From Zygnema cylindricum (lineage: Eukaryota > Streptophyta > Zygnematophyceae > Zygnematales > Zygnemataceae), in NCBI GenBank assembly GCA_037447655.1, contig JBBHKE010000992.1, positions 112,090-176,089 of the forward strand: DNA of 64,000 nt, given 5' to 3'. Positions 22,910 through 35,399 of this stretch are shown piece after piece; position 1 is the first letter of the stretch, and every line of letters starts with the position of its first letter. The notes beneath the pieces were generated by a model that was given only the letters and a program-made list of their open reading frames with translations, ran no database searches and was not told where the DNA came from. The position numbers and the translations under genes were made by a program.

Positions 22910-25900
22910 ATGGACGCGACAAAAATTGCCGAACTGAAGGCCTTCATAAACCTCTGTTCCTCCAATCCATCTGTTTTGGCAAGCCCTTCCCTGGAGTTTT
23001 TCAGAGACTATATTGAAAGGTAGGTTTCTATAACACGTGTACAAACTGGTAACTAGTACCACATTTTGTTGACAACAGGTATTATTGGTAACAAACTAAT
23101 TTGATAACTTCCGATACAGTTCCTACGCTTTTCAGAGACTATATTGAAAGGTAGAGTCTATTATTATATTTGCTAACTGGTTTATTACTAATTTATTACC
23201 ACATTCTGTTGATAACAGGGACGAGAAGCTTTTTTTTTTTTTGTTTGTTTGTTTTTTTTTTTCTATGTCTGTTTAATTGTTTTGCATCCTGCATCGCTTT
23301 AGTGTCAATAGCACTCAGTCGTGTGCGTGTCCTTTTGGTTCAAAATCTTAAAATAATGTTAATAAACACTTATTAGTAAGTCGCATATAACGAGCCACGT
23401 TGCAAACATAATTTAGAGTCCATATTTATACTGCTTTAACACTAATATTTTATAAACTCTCATATTGACCGTACAATTGTCAAACTGGTTTTTTAAGACC
23501 ACACTTTGTTGATTTCAAGGTCAAGATTTTTTTTTTTTTTTTTTTTTTTTAAACACACACATATATATATTTATATTTATAGCCATTTGTCGATAAGAAA
23601 TGGCAATTGTTTATAATGATTGATAGCGTTTTTTTTCGTTTTATGTTGTCTAATTTGTATTTTTTTTGGTCATTTTGCCAACTTTTGCAGTCTTGGAGGG
23701 AAGCTCCCGGCATCAGCATATGGGGAAAAAAGAGGTCCAAAAGTGGTAAGTTTTTTTTTTTTTCATTTCTCACTTTTTGTTTCTCATTTGCCGTTTGATA
23801 TTATTGTTAACAAAGTGGGTTTTACATAAAAACATTACTCAACATCGCGAAACTTCATTGGGTTTTACATGAAAACTAAAATTAAAGTCTTCAAAAATTA
23901 CCTGTTTTCTTTGAAAAACAGGTAGAATCTGACATAGGACTAGGAAACAGAAAGTGCCTCGTCAATGGTAAACATTTTTTTTCGTTTGCATTTCATCGCA
24001 ATCATGGTGTATAGCACTTATCTCTATCTTTATTTAAGGGGCACAATTTTTTTTTTAATTTTTCCCAAGTGTAGGTTTCAGTACTACTTAATATTCTAGT
24101 TTCTTAATTTTTTTCAAAGTGTAGGTTTCACTGTTACCTATTATTGTGTAACCTATTATCGTCTTCCTATTATTGTTTCTTGAATTCTCTCCATCTTGTA
24201 CCTTTCATTGTTACATATTATTGTCTCCCCTCTGTTTTTTTTTTTTTTTTTGAGTTTTCAATTAGAGCAGGTTCCAAGATTATTGCCTATTATTAGGTTT
24301 CAATGTTACCTACTATTCTTTTCCTCTTCCTTATTATTGCATGTAGTCAGTTTCATAGTGAAATTGGAAAGCTCATGAAGACATCAGTTGCAACTGCAAA
24401 GAAATAAACTCCAAATTGTCTACATTTGATCACCATATTTTATTGTAGACTGTTCAATGCACTGCTATCGTTATTAGTGTTAACAACACTAATTCAGCCG
24501 GGACCTTTTTTTACCAAAAATTACAAAATAGTGATAATAAGGAGTGAACTATAGACGGCCATGTAACTCTGCCCTTAATTAGTGTTATTGAACTAATTTC
24601 TCGCTAATACGAACAACTCCTTTACAATTGTAGCACTAAATTGGTATGAATGATTTTAATTTTGCTTCAATAATTATTATTCCTTTCACTCATAGCGATT
24701 GGGAAATGAAGGCTCTCTGTTTTTTTTTCTGGTGAAGTACACCTTACATCGCTATTACAGCCAATAACACTAAATCATGTGTTTGTTTTCTTAATCAAAA
24801 TTATCAATTAGTGTTAATAACACTATGTAGTTAAGTGGCCTATAATGAGCCACGTGGCAAAACGTAATCTAGTGTAGTTACTCAATCCGATTTTAGCGTT
24901 AATAATTCACTAATTTTAATAGTGATGTAAAGTGTACTATGGCGCACAATGTTTCATGTGTATGCCTCAAATACTTCCCACCTGACGAATGTATTCTTAT
25001 GGTGACTGGAGTATTGATACATAATACAATGATTTTTATTGTACTTCTGTTAAAGTTTCAATGACATTTGCTGATGTGACCATGCCTACCTTCTATTCTT
25101 TCTTGTATTTATTGTGTATTTACTGTCTGTCTTCTGTGTATATTCATTTCTCTGTGAAAGGATCTATCTAGCTCTTTAGAAAACCATCCTATTTAGTGTT
25201 CCGAGACAACTCTCGAAAGGGACTGTTCCTTTTACGGGAGTCTCTGTGAAATAATACTTGTCTCTGCCAAATAATGCATTACATTTCTTATCAAATAATA
25301 CATATCTCCGTTAAATAAATTTTTTCTTTCAAGTAACGCATTACATTTATCTGTTAAGCAACAAATTTTGCATTATCTTTCCCCTTATGCAGTCAGAGCA
25401 TGTAGTCGAAGAGGAGGAAGAGGTGCCTAGGAAGCCGCCGGCAGCAGCTGTGGTGGAGGAGGAGGAAGAGGAGATTGTGGAGTCTGACGTGGAATTGGAA
25501 GAGGATGACGTTGTTGCACCAGATAATGACCCACCACAGAAGGTTTTGACTTTTGTCTTTACTTGCGGTTACCTGATGACATCAGCTTGAAAAAATGCTG
25601 TATATAGGGGTTATTTTTTGCCCCTGGCCCTTTTTTTTTCTTCTTCTATTTTCATCTAGAGGGATGGAACCTTAAAAGAGATTAAATAGAGGGCAAACAC
25701 AATTGTTATGTTGCGATTGAAAAAGCTGGAGGAGGATTATGCATTCGTGAGGCCTGTAGAGTCAAGATTGTAAACGAGTCTAACCTCTGATTTGTGATCA
25801 ACAATTTTATATGTTGCTTATCCACTTGCAAATATGTGTTATATCTATCCTCTCCAAATTTGTGTTATTACTTTATCCTCTCCAAATAGGTGTTACCTCT

Positions 25901-28900
25901 ATCCTCTTGAAATGTGTCATCTGTATCGTTTCCAAATGTGCTCTTATTTTCTCTGCAATACATGTTTTTTTTTGTTATTATGTGTCATAACATGGAGCTA
26001 GTATCAGCAGCAGAACATTAGATATCTAGAAAGTTGTCCATCCGATTTATTTCATTTCTGGTTTTTATGATGTGCCTGAAACAAGTAAGTTGGTTATCTC
26101 CAATTAAACTGTGACTTTTCTTTTTTAATTTTTAAGTTAAGCAGCTGACTGGATCGTGTTAGGTTTGCAGATGGGTGATGCGGAAAAAGAAGTGACAGAA
26201 GAGGACCGTGACAATGCCCAAATTGCTAAAGGGAAAGCTATGGAAGCCCTTGCAGAAGGTGAGTTAAATTTTTGACAGTTCTAGGATATTATATGTAGCA
26301 TAATTTGAATGCGCTAAAACAATTGGAAATGCTACATGTGGTTACCTTGTTCTACACTCGTATTAGATGGGTTTTTTGAGTGTAAACTGCGTAAAATTTG
26401 GTGAGACCACAAATTTCGTTCTTAATCGTTTTCGCAACATTTGAACTATGGTATGTAAGAGCCTTAAGAATGGTAGAGGAAAGTTCTCTTGTTACAAAAA
26501 AGTCATGGTGTTGGGAGTTTTGGTGTGCTGTTTTTGTTGGGTACACCTCCACCAAAGTTTTTTTCATTGGCTGACTTTGTGGAGACCATTGACTGTGTTT
26601 TGACGATAGAAGTCGTTGCTTATGGGATATGGATGGTAGTTGTGTTGGCTTTTAAGTCAGTGTGCTCATTCTTACAAATGATCGCGGTTTAAGTTTTTTT
26701 CAAAAAAGAGAAAAAGGAATGCGTCAATAAATTTTCGCTAGCATTAGCATTAGGAGTTGTGGTCATTGCAGGAACAGACCCAGTATACTGCCATTAATTA
26801 ACTCTAATAAAGTGCTAACATAAAAAAAAACACTTAACTCTAATAGTGATGGTCAGTGTAATCTACGGTTATATTTGGACATTCAGGCAAACATTCATAA
26901 ATTTATTATTTCATTAGCAATCCACTATTCAACATTTGGATGCAAAATATATGACAAATTCGTTTGTAAATTAGATGCATAAAGCATTAAACTTATGAAG
27001 GGCAATTGAAGCAAGGACCAGGAAAGTGTTTTAGAAAGCTATCTCCACTGGCTGCATTTTGTTGGTTCACTACTATCTAGTATAACTGTAGCTTGTGGAT
27101 GCTAGAATATGTGTGTTTCCCAGGTAGTAGCTGTTAAATTGCAACTTTTTTTTTTCTGCAATTCGGTTATCAAATACGTATAACCTTTCTATAAGCATGC
27201 TCATAAGTAGCACCCGGCCCGGTTCAGTTTGGTTTGGTTCCCGTGTGGAAACCAAACCGAACAGTTTAAAACCGGATTTATGTTTTAGAAACCAAACTAA
27301 GCCATTGGGTTTTGTTGAATCGAACCGTTAAAACGTTGACCCTTGGACATAGGTGACAACAGAAAAAAGGTACGAAATCCATGGCAAGAACTTAAAGCTG
27401 TACTTTTCCCAACAAAAATTAACAATAATGACTAGAAGAAGCCTCGAGCAGGGCAAAAGCGCTCAGATTCAAAAAAAATATGTACTCTTTTAACATACTA
27501 TGTATGACACATAAGAATGATATTTTGCGCGTACTTTTGATTATTTGGTACTTTCATGTTTTTTTAATTTTACGGACTGTACCTCCATAAATGTTCACTC
27601 CATCTGGCCGAGCCAGACGGTTTCTAAAATCGCATGAATGGACCAAACTGGAAAAGACGGTTAGTGACCTCAACTGCAGAAAAACCGGTTTAATCCAGTT
27701 TGGCTCAGTTCCACTTTAAACTGGTCAATTGCAGTTTGGCTCAGTTCCACTCCAAACCGGTCAACTGCAGAAAAACCGGTTTAATTCAGTTTGGCTCAGT
27801 TCCACTGCAAACAGGGCAGAGTGCTACTCATCAAGATGCATTTGAAATACAATACGGAAATATGAAGTATCCAACATCCAATATTCCACTTCAAGGAAAT
27901 GAAATCTAGCTATCTGGGCCAAGTTTAATGTTGTAATGACACATTGACTATTTCCTTCTGATAGCAATCAATAGTTGGAGGGGTTCATTTAGTCTGTTGA
28001 GGGTTTGACTGCATAAATCGGTAGTCAACATCAACGACCTACCTTCTTTTTATCCGATGATTTAGCGGAGTTAACCACTTACACAGCATGAGTGTAAATG
28101 ACACACTTACAAAGCTGTTAGTTTTTTTTTTGTGTTAAGCGACCTTGAGCTGGAAATGTCAAGGGATACCTTGTGTGAACATTGCAATTTACTTTTTCCG
28201 CAGAAAGTTCGCTTATTTTTGGTGTTTGTAATTTATTTTGTGTGTTCATCATTTTGTATAAGGTTACTAATGAAAAAAATGGGATTTTTTTTTGCATTGC
28301 AGATAAACTGGAAGAGGCCGCACAATATCTCACAGAAGCTATTGAGAGCAATCCTTCTTCGGCTCTTCTCTACGCAAACAGAGGTATATTCACTGAATGA
28401 TTTGTTCAAATTTTAGTGTGGTACATTGCTTTTCATGAAATGCTGTGTACAAGTTTTAGAGTGGTGTGTTGTTTTTACCAAACTGTTTGTACATTCTTTA
28501 GTGTAGTATATTATATTTTACCAATCTCTTTCTACGAATTTGATTTTTCTCTAGTTTATCCTTAGAGGTTAATAGCCTGAATAGGCTAATTACCAACGTG
28601 AGTAAACGTACATTTCGTACAGAGTTTTTTGTAACTGTATGTACAGCTTTTTAGAAAACTGTACGGTTACTCACAACATGTTAGTAATTTTTGACTTCAG
28701 ATTTTTGAGACACTGTCTCTACTGCTTCTTTACACGAAATGTGAATACTTTTCGATAGTGAATCCGAGCAATGATAAGAGACATTGCTGCTTGATATGCT
28801 ACTATTTTTTCACTGATTGACGTCGAAGAGAACCTCTTTACTAGATTGATGTTCTTTTTCTTTTTCTGGAAATGGCCAGTTGTATTTGTTACTGAAAATA

Positions 28901-31900
28901 TGCTTTTCTGACTTTCACAAGTTGCATTTTCACATATTATTTTGATTTTGCTTCTTGAACTTCACCATATGAGTGTATGGGATTTCACATCTTGTGATGC
29001 TTGAATAAGGAAGGATAGATTTTTATGCTTTTTCAAGATTTCAACCAATCACAGTACACCGGTTCATTGTATGGCTGTCCAGAAATTTGCTGAGAAAATT
29101 TGCAGAAGTTTATGTGATGGACGTTTTCCCTCCAATTTATTACCATCTAATTTATTTGACTTTATTGTTTTCCCCTCTATTTTATTACGACTCGGTTGTC
29201 CAGTCTAAACCATTTCAAGCTAGTTAGTAACGGATACAAAAAGCGGGCTATAAATGTGACATCACTTACAATTTTTTGATTGATGCCTTTTTTTTCATTT
29301 ATTTTGTTTTTACAGCTGGTGTGTACGTCAAACTGAAAAAACCAAATGCAGCTATTCGTGACTGTGATGCTGCTATGAAGGTATGATACCAACACTTTTA
29401 AACTTTCAAATGTTGGGTTCATTTTATAAAATTTTACTTGTTGACAAAATGCTTTACCTTTAAATTTGTGGTTTATTTTGGCTTTTTTTCGTGGCGTTTT
29501 GTTAAGGATGTCATGTTTCTTACTTTCAAATGTGTGCTTCACTTTGTTAAGCTTTACCCATCGTTGACATGTTTTTACGTTTTTTTCGTTTTTCTGTACT
29601 TTTGGTAATACGTTTTTGGTAATTTCTTTTGTTCACGTAGTAGTGTTGAGTGTTTAACATTTTCTTTCTTGTGTCTTGCATGTCTGCAAGTTGTTTTAGA
29701 AAGCAATAGTAGCCATTTTCAGGGTTTTTAAGGGTTTTTAGGTTTTTTATAGTTTTTTAGGGTTTAGGTTTTTTATAGTTTTTTAAGGTTTTTAGGTTTT
29801 TTTTTAGTTTTTTAGGGTTTTACTGGGGGAGGTGGGTCTTTGAAATGTCGTTATCCATTTTTTCCTTATTCCATGTGTGTTTCTTTAATTAAGGCATATC
29901 CCGTTCATTGGTCCAATTTCTCCATTTTATTTTATTTCTCTCTCTCTCTCTATGTATGTCTGTCTCTCTCTATGTCTCTATCCTCCTTACCCCATTCCCC
30001 CTCTTTCTGTCTATTTATCCATCTCCTCCTCCCTGTGTATGTCCCCCACTTTGTCCCCTGTCTGTGTGTGTGTCTCTCCCTCCCCCCCCCCCTCTCCCCC
30101 TCTCTCTCCCCCTCTTTCCCCTCCCCCCCTCTCTCTGCAGTTGAATCCTGATTCAGCCCGGGCATACAAGTCACGTGGCGAAGCCAAGGCGCTTCTCGGC
30201 CAATGGGAGGAGGCCGCTAAAGACCTACGACTGGCCTCCAGACTTGACTACGATGATGAAATTGCCGATTTCTTGAGAAAGGTAGTTTCATTCAATCTTT
30301 AGAATTCATTACGCTCTTCAGATGTCAAATTTCATTTTCTGTTCCGGAGTTTTGAATAGTACATTTACCTGTTTTCGGGAAGGGAATGCTCTCATTATTT
30401 CCCTTTTTTTCTTTTTTTGGTTTAATCTTGAAATACTGAGTTGGACGCTTTTAAAAGGTTTTCAGGCTGGAATTAATTAAAAAATTGCGAAATTGGAGGT
30501 GAAAATAACTTGATTGAAGGGTGCTCTGGTGATGATTAAAACTGTGCTGCCCTGTTGAGGCTGTCGCTTGGTTTATCACCTTCAATGTGTACACACACAC
30601 TCACATTTATTGTACATTCTGCATTTTGCTTTGGACATTGGACATTACATGAAACTTAAAACATATGCATAAACATATGCGTCTATGTGCATGTAAATAG
30701 ACATGGACATATACATATGCATGCATACATATACGTCTACGTATGCATATACGTGTATGTATACATAGATGTATACATATAAACATATAAACATATACAT
30801 ATATACATATGTACATATATACATATGTACATACATACATACATACATTTATACATACATACATATATACATACATACACATACACATACACATACACAT
30901 ATACATATATACGCATACGCTACATATACATGTACATATTTATATTCATTAAATGTTATATCTTTCACTTTTAGAGACAATATTTCTAAAATTGTTTGAA
31001 TGGTCAGTTCATTCATTCTTTGTCTTCATTGTGAGTTTCAGGTTGAGCCCAAGGCTAAGCGTTTAGAAGAACATCGTCGCAAATATGAACGATTGCATAG
31101 GGAGCGAGAGGAGCGCAAGGAGGAGAAGGAGAGACAGAGACGTAAAGCAGCTGCACAGGCAAGGATACCTAGGATCGAAACAGGGTGTTTAGTGATATTC
31201 AGTTAAAAAGTTAACAATTGTTTCATTTGTAATTTATGATCTTGATTCTTCTTTTAGGAAGTATTGTTTTTCATGCTCCCTTTTAGCCTCTCTTTCAGTC
31301 AGTGGCATGTTGCAAATATTGTTGACTTCAACGATCGTCAGTGTTTAATTGTTGTGTTCTTTTCACACATTCTTGTAAGTTAGTGACGGTGATTTTAGTT
31401 TTGTTCACGTCAGCCTATTGCAAACATTTTCAGTGAGTGCTTCTCTTTGTTTATGGATGGAGTTACGCGTAATTTTCTGACATCTGGTTTTTGTTGTCTA
31501 TGAGAGTTTCAGGCGAAATACGAAGAAGAGAAGCGTCAGGAAGAAAGCAATAAACGCAGTGCTAGAAGCGGTATGCCAGCTGGCATGCCAGCTGGCATGG
31601 GAAATATGCCTGGAATGGGACGAGGCATGCCAGCTGGCATGGGAGGCTTTGGAGGGATGCCAGCTGGCATGGGAGGAATGCCCGGAATGGGAGGAATGCC
31701 CGGAATGGGAGGAATGCCCGGAATGGGAGGAATGCCTGGAATGGGGGGAATGCCCGGAATGGGAGGAGGGGGAGGAGTTCCGGATATGAGTTCCATACTG
31801 AATGTGAGTAACAACTTCACTTCGGTTAATATAGCATTTGGAACATTGGTAGCTACTTTTGTTTGAAATGTATGAGTTTGCCTATCCAATAGATTTTGGA

Positions 31901-33604
31901 AAAGCATTGTTGTGGTGAAACTAAGGTACGAATTTGCTGAATGTTGATATTTTCGATGATCAAGATCACTAGGAGACAAAGTTTTGTTAGTTGTTCTGAA
32001 ATTCGCTGTGGTACACCGTGAATCGCTATTAGCGTTAATAGCACTAATTGGTGGTTTCTTTAGCCTCGGAACGTAAATTAGTGTTAAAATACTGATTGTT
32101 TTTTTTTTATTAACTCTGGTTCTTTTTGTGGCTCAAAATTATCCCCGTCGTTTGCACTGGAAATAAAATTATTAAGACTCAAACAGTCCTGATTATTAAT
32201 TTTTAACGCTAATAGCGATTCAGGGTGTACTTTCTCCTTGTAGTTGGGAGATATCTTGAAATGTGTATATGACTGTGATTCAATTTAATCGGAGTTGTAT
32301 ATGATTGCGTTTGACTTTTGAAAGTTTACTTTTATGGCATGTAGGATCCGGAGCTTATGGCTGCTTTCAGTGATCCAGAAATTTCTGCCGCCCTTCAAGA
32401 TGGTATGTTCAAATTGACATTTTAACCATTTTGGAGGTCTTTACAGTTTTGGGCATTGATTAAACGTGGGAAAATGCTTGCTTATTCTATATCTGGTAAC
32501 TCCCATATTACGTCTTCGGGTATTATGCATGTTTTCCGGGTATAATATGCCCCTATGATACGTGGTTACCAGGCATAGCGTTTGCATGCATTTTTGCACT
32601 CTTGATCTATGGTTTTGTTGAGTTCATACGAGAATCTGGAAACTGATAGATGAATTATGTTAGGTGTGTGTACCAAACTAAAGGTTCCGTTTTTTTTTTG
32701 CGGATTGTGATTCTTTGTGAATAAGACAATGATGTCAGTCTTGTGAAATATGAGCCTAGGAGTTGAGAGGAAAGAGAGCTCATGTCCTTTTTGAGAATTT
32801 TGTGGTCACCATTAGATATCTTGCTTTTGGTACATCATGTCTCATTTAGAGTGAAGGATTCTAATTCGAGTGTGTTTTAAATTAGTAACAATATTCAATT
32901 AAGTGATGCATGATATGCACGTGTCAGAAAATATTTTAGAGTAGTTTACGGTAATAAATTTATTTAAATTATAATTCACTAATTCTAATAGCGATGGAAG
33001 GTAGTGGTGTGTGTACCTGTGACGTACTTTTCTAAAAGGACAACAGAATGTAAATCAATAAGGTTATTTTGAGATTTTTTATTTTAATGTGGTATGAAGT
33101 AAGCATAAGAATGAAGACATACTAATTTTCTTTTCAATCACTGTACAGATTACTCATATTATGATATTTAATGTGGTATCACAAAATTACGAAAAGGATT
33201 ATACACCAATTTTCACCTTAATCATTGTGCCTCATTTCCGCAAGAAATAGAATTCTTGGATAGAAACATTAAAACTGGAAACATTGGTTGTGTTAAAACA
33301 TGTCATAAGTTCTTTCATGTGAAGGGTTTACAAACCTAAAAGGGCATTTTTTGTCGAATGCATTTTTGCATGTGTTTTTGTATGTGACATGGGGATTTTT
33401 TTGACATTCGTCTTGTTTGGGTTTTCGTGTTGTTGTTGTTTTCGTTTTTGCCTTTGTTTTTGTTTTTTGATGTTGATTTTGATTTTGCTTTTGGTTTTTT
33501 TTGCAGTCATGAGTAATCCGGCTAATATAGTGAAGCATCAAGGGAACCCCAAAGTGGCGTCAGTACTTAACAAACTGATGGGCAAATTTGGCGGTGGAGC
33601 TTGA
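22910..33604 (+). CDS. HIP: Hsc70-interacting protein (Hip/ST13, FAM10 family), complete 11-exon gene
   Basis: Exons 22910-23019, 23691-23745, 25393-25542, 26171-26258, 28303-28383, 29316-29380, 30141-30281, 31042-31158, 31513-31803, 32345-32402 and 33507-33604 join in phase to 417 codons plus TGA. Domains in order: an N-terminal dimerisation segment ([20 protein letters not shown]); an acidic linker (VEEEEEE, then [11 protein letters not shown] and DNDPPQK); three TPRs from about residue 110 ([57 protein letters not shown]); a charged helix ([16 protein letters not shown]); a Met/Gly-rich GMPGMGG repeat; and a C-terminal STI1/DP domain ([19 protein letters not shown], then KFGGGA). Hip binds and stabilises ADP-bound HSP70 in the cytosol. 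Exon order and residues are plant-like. Intron 8 begins with GC (CAG/GCAAGG). Introns hold several MITEs and simple repeats. Confidence 0.96.
22996..23222 (+). repeat. 131-bp tandem duplication across Hip exon 1 end and donor
   Basis: The exon end TTTTCAGAGACTATATTGAA, then AGGTAG, recurs 131 bp later (CAGAGACT at 23002 and 23133). It is followed in both units by similar intron sequence ending 'ttattaccacattctgttgataacag'-like (compare 'accacattttgttgacaacag'). The intronic copy keeps 20 exon bases and the GTAG donor. Confidence 0.88.
23527..23550. repeat. Poly-T tract in Hip intron 1
   Basis: Uninterrupted T run followed by a short CA/TA repeat (acacacacatatatatat). Confidence 0.9.
24740..24934. 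mobile_element. Degenerate TACACCG-family MITE in Hip intron 2
   Basis: Ends CACCTTACATCGCTATTA and TAATAGTGATGTAAAGTG are imperfect inverted repeats, with TA on each side. Inside are 'taacactaaat' and 'ttagtgttaataacact' mirrored segments. An even more decayed relative may lie at about 24465-24612. Confidence 0.6.
26780..26866. mobile_element. Possible short relic of the same MITE family in Hip intron 4
   Basis: 'tgccattaattaactctaat' and 'actctaatagtgatggtcagtgta' resemble opposite ends of the family. Too short and diverged for certainty. Confidence 0.25.
27206..27828. mobile_element. hAT-like MITE in Hip intron 4
   Basis: The ends AGTAGCACCCGGCCC and GGGCAGAGTGCTACT are inverted with two mismatches. 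The outer half is rich in GGTTTGGTT and its complement (27222-27290), as in many plant hAT MITEs. 27690-27810 contains two and a half copies of a roughly 50-bp unit 'ccagtttggctcagttccac..aaaccggtcaa'. Flanks CTCATAAG and CTCATCAAG are a possible imperfect 8-bp target duplication. Confidence 0.5.
29718..29822 (+). repeat. Degenerate telomere-like (TTTAGGG) tract in Hip intron 6
   Basis: Repeated 'gggtttttaagggtttttagg' and 'ttttttagggtttagg' units are variants of the plant telomere repeat. Short and diverged. Confidence 0.65.
29936..30136 (+). repeat. CT-rich polypyrimidine tract ending at the Hip exon 7 acceptor
   Basis: About 200 bp of (CTCT)n and (CCCCCTCT)n lead straight into ctctctgcag at 30131-30140, so part of it acts as an extended polypyrimidine tract. 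Apparent reading frames are low-complexity. Confidence 0.9.
30655..30930. repeat. ATACAT/ATATGC-type microsatellite in Hip intron 7
   Basis: Alternating purine-pyrimidine (ACATAT)n, (ATACAT)n and (ATACAC)n. The overlapping Tyr/Ile/Cys-rich frames are artefacts of the repeat. Confidence 0.92.
31570..31785 (+). repeat. Met-Gly-Pro tandem repeat in Hip exon 9
   Basis: An 18-bp unit (ggaatgcccggaatggga) occurs five times at about 31675-31765, preceded by five 'atgccagctggcatg' blocks that are themselves palindromic. It encodes MPAGM and GMPGMG repeats, normal for plant Hip proteins but highly uniform at DNA level. Confidence 0.9.
32014..32227. mobile_element. TACACCG-family MITE in Hip intron 9
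   Basis: Ends CACCGTGAATCGCTATTAGC (left) and GCTAATAGCGATTCAGGGTG (right) are nearly perfect inverted repeats. TA flanks both sides (32012-32013 and 32228-32229). The element is 214 bp and non-coding. Confidence 0.88.
32940..33012. mobile_element. Possible truncated MITE end in Hip intron 10
   Basis: 'ttcactaattctaatagcgatggaaggtagtggtgtg' resembles a right end of the TACACCG family. No clear partner end. Confidence 0.25.
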
Positions 33605-35080
33605 GGAAATAGTGGTCGTGATACTGACTCTTTGGTATATGGAGCTTTTGACTCGATTTTGATAATTGAGATTTCGATGAGTCGAGGTTTTGATAATTGA
33701 GATTTTCATAAAGTGAGATATCAATAAATTGCGATTTCAATAAATCTAGGTTTTGATAAAGTGGGAAATTGATGAATAGAGATTTCAATGAGTGAAAGTG
33801 TTGATAAAATGGAGTTATGGACTGATTTAGACAGAGTTGTTTTAACTAATCTGGTTGGACTGGATCTTTATGGGACTTACGGTTTCCGGCTAATCGTATA
33901 CTGGTATACGATTGAGAAACTCAATTGGTTTTTTTGTTGAGAACTAGGACTGAAAATTTTTGAGGCAACTTTTTAAAAATATGCAGTTTTAGAATATGAT
34001 TGCAGTCATAGTTTTGGTTAAACTGACCCTTCCCATGCGACTCTAATAGAGAGGGATTGGACAATTTTATACTCAACCACATACTTGATGGTTTTTACTC
34101 TTTTTGTGTAAATGTTGTCGTTATATCCAATCGTATGCGTTTACTTTTGTCAATCGAAAAAAGAGTTGGTATGATGCACTAGACTTTTTTACTTTTTTTT
34201 TTTAGGAGTGTCCATTGTGTTTTTGGATTTCAACTGATTCGAGGTCATAGAGAACTGAATCCTGACGATATTTTGTGTCATGTCAGACTCATAATTTGTA
34301 TGGTATGCATGTTTATTTATTGTTATGACAGCATTTAGGGTGGATACTTAACATAAGATTTTTTTTCAATTACTTTTGTTATTATTTTATTTTTTCTGGT
34401 GACTGATAATTACAGTGCTGTTATTATTAGTGGGGTACGGGGAGGTTTATTTTTTGATACTTGACATGGCGTACTATGACCCTCGATATGCGATATTTTT
34501 CTCGTTTCTCTATTGTAATCATACCTCATTTTATGGGGTATGTGATTGGCCTCAGATAGCAAATGGATGTGAAAGTGTAGAGAGCTTGTAGATTTGCAAG
34601 ACCGGCAATCTGACCGATCTTGAAGCTGAGGACATTGTATTCCGCGTCCACATGTCGAATACTCGTGCTGCAGGAGTACGAAAAACAATTCCAATTTTCG
34701 TCACTGACCATTATCACAACGGAACATGATAAACAATATCTCTATCATTGAAACATTGCGTTCTACAAGTTGCAACATACAATATTCAATGTTGAATTGA
34801 CCCGCTCGTGAGACGCTTTCACACAACACACCACATGATATATGCCTTCTGAGGATCGCTAGAGTAACACTGCTAAACTGCTCATCATTATTAGCGTTAA
34901 AAATTTATTAGTGTTAATGCAAAATCAGAATTAACAATACTAATCTAATGCAAGGAGATGTGGCATGTTGTAGTCCACATAACTGTATTTTGGGGTTGTT
35001 GGGCAGAAAACACAAATAACGATAATTTCAGGTTACGTTGGTTTTCACAATAGCTATTAAGTGATAAAGTGTCGCCTTTT
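33605..35080. other. Hip 3' flank and intergenic DNA
   Basis: 33650-33800 has repeated 'gattttgataattgagatttc' motifs. 34860-34960 has a decayed MITE-like 'tcatcattattagcgttaaaaattt'. No gene is recognised. A minus-strand open frame at 34410-34694 has no family features. Confidence 0.4.
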
Positions 35081-35084
35081 ATCT

Positions 35085-35395
35085 ATCCTTGGGAAGAGAC
35101 GGGGAAAGGGGGAAGGGGGGAGCGAGAGAGGAAGGGCAAGAGGGAGAGGGATAGGAAAGGGATAGGAGGGGGGGAGGGAGAAGAAGAGGGTCAAGGGGAG
35201 GGAGAGGGAGAGAGAGGGAGAGGAAGAGGGAGGCAAGAGGCAAAGAGGGAGAGAGGGAGGGGGCGAGGGCGAGGGGAGGGAGAGAATGAGGTAGGGAGGG
35301 GTAAAAAGGGAGGTAGAGAAGGTGGAGTGGCAAAGGGGACGAAGGGGGAGGGGGAGGCACATGGGGAGGGAGAGGGAGAGAGAGGTGTGGAGGTT
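35085..35395. repeat. GA-rich microsatellite
   Basis: About 310 bp of (GGGAGA)n and (GGGAGGG)n. The long frames on both strands are low-complexity. Confidence 0.95.
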
Positions 35396-35399
35396 CAAT

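Noticed and set aside
23923-23968. Possible extra Hip exon ([16 protein letters not shown]) between acceptor ACAG and GTAAAC.
   Set aside because: Exons 23691-23745 and 25393-25542 already join in phase, and the genuine [11 protein letters not shown] segment lies in the latter. The segment has no counterpart in Hip proteins I know.
30607-30999. Tyr/Ile/Cys-rich frames on both strands.
   Set aside because: Artefact of the ATACAT microsatellite.
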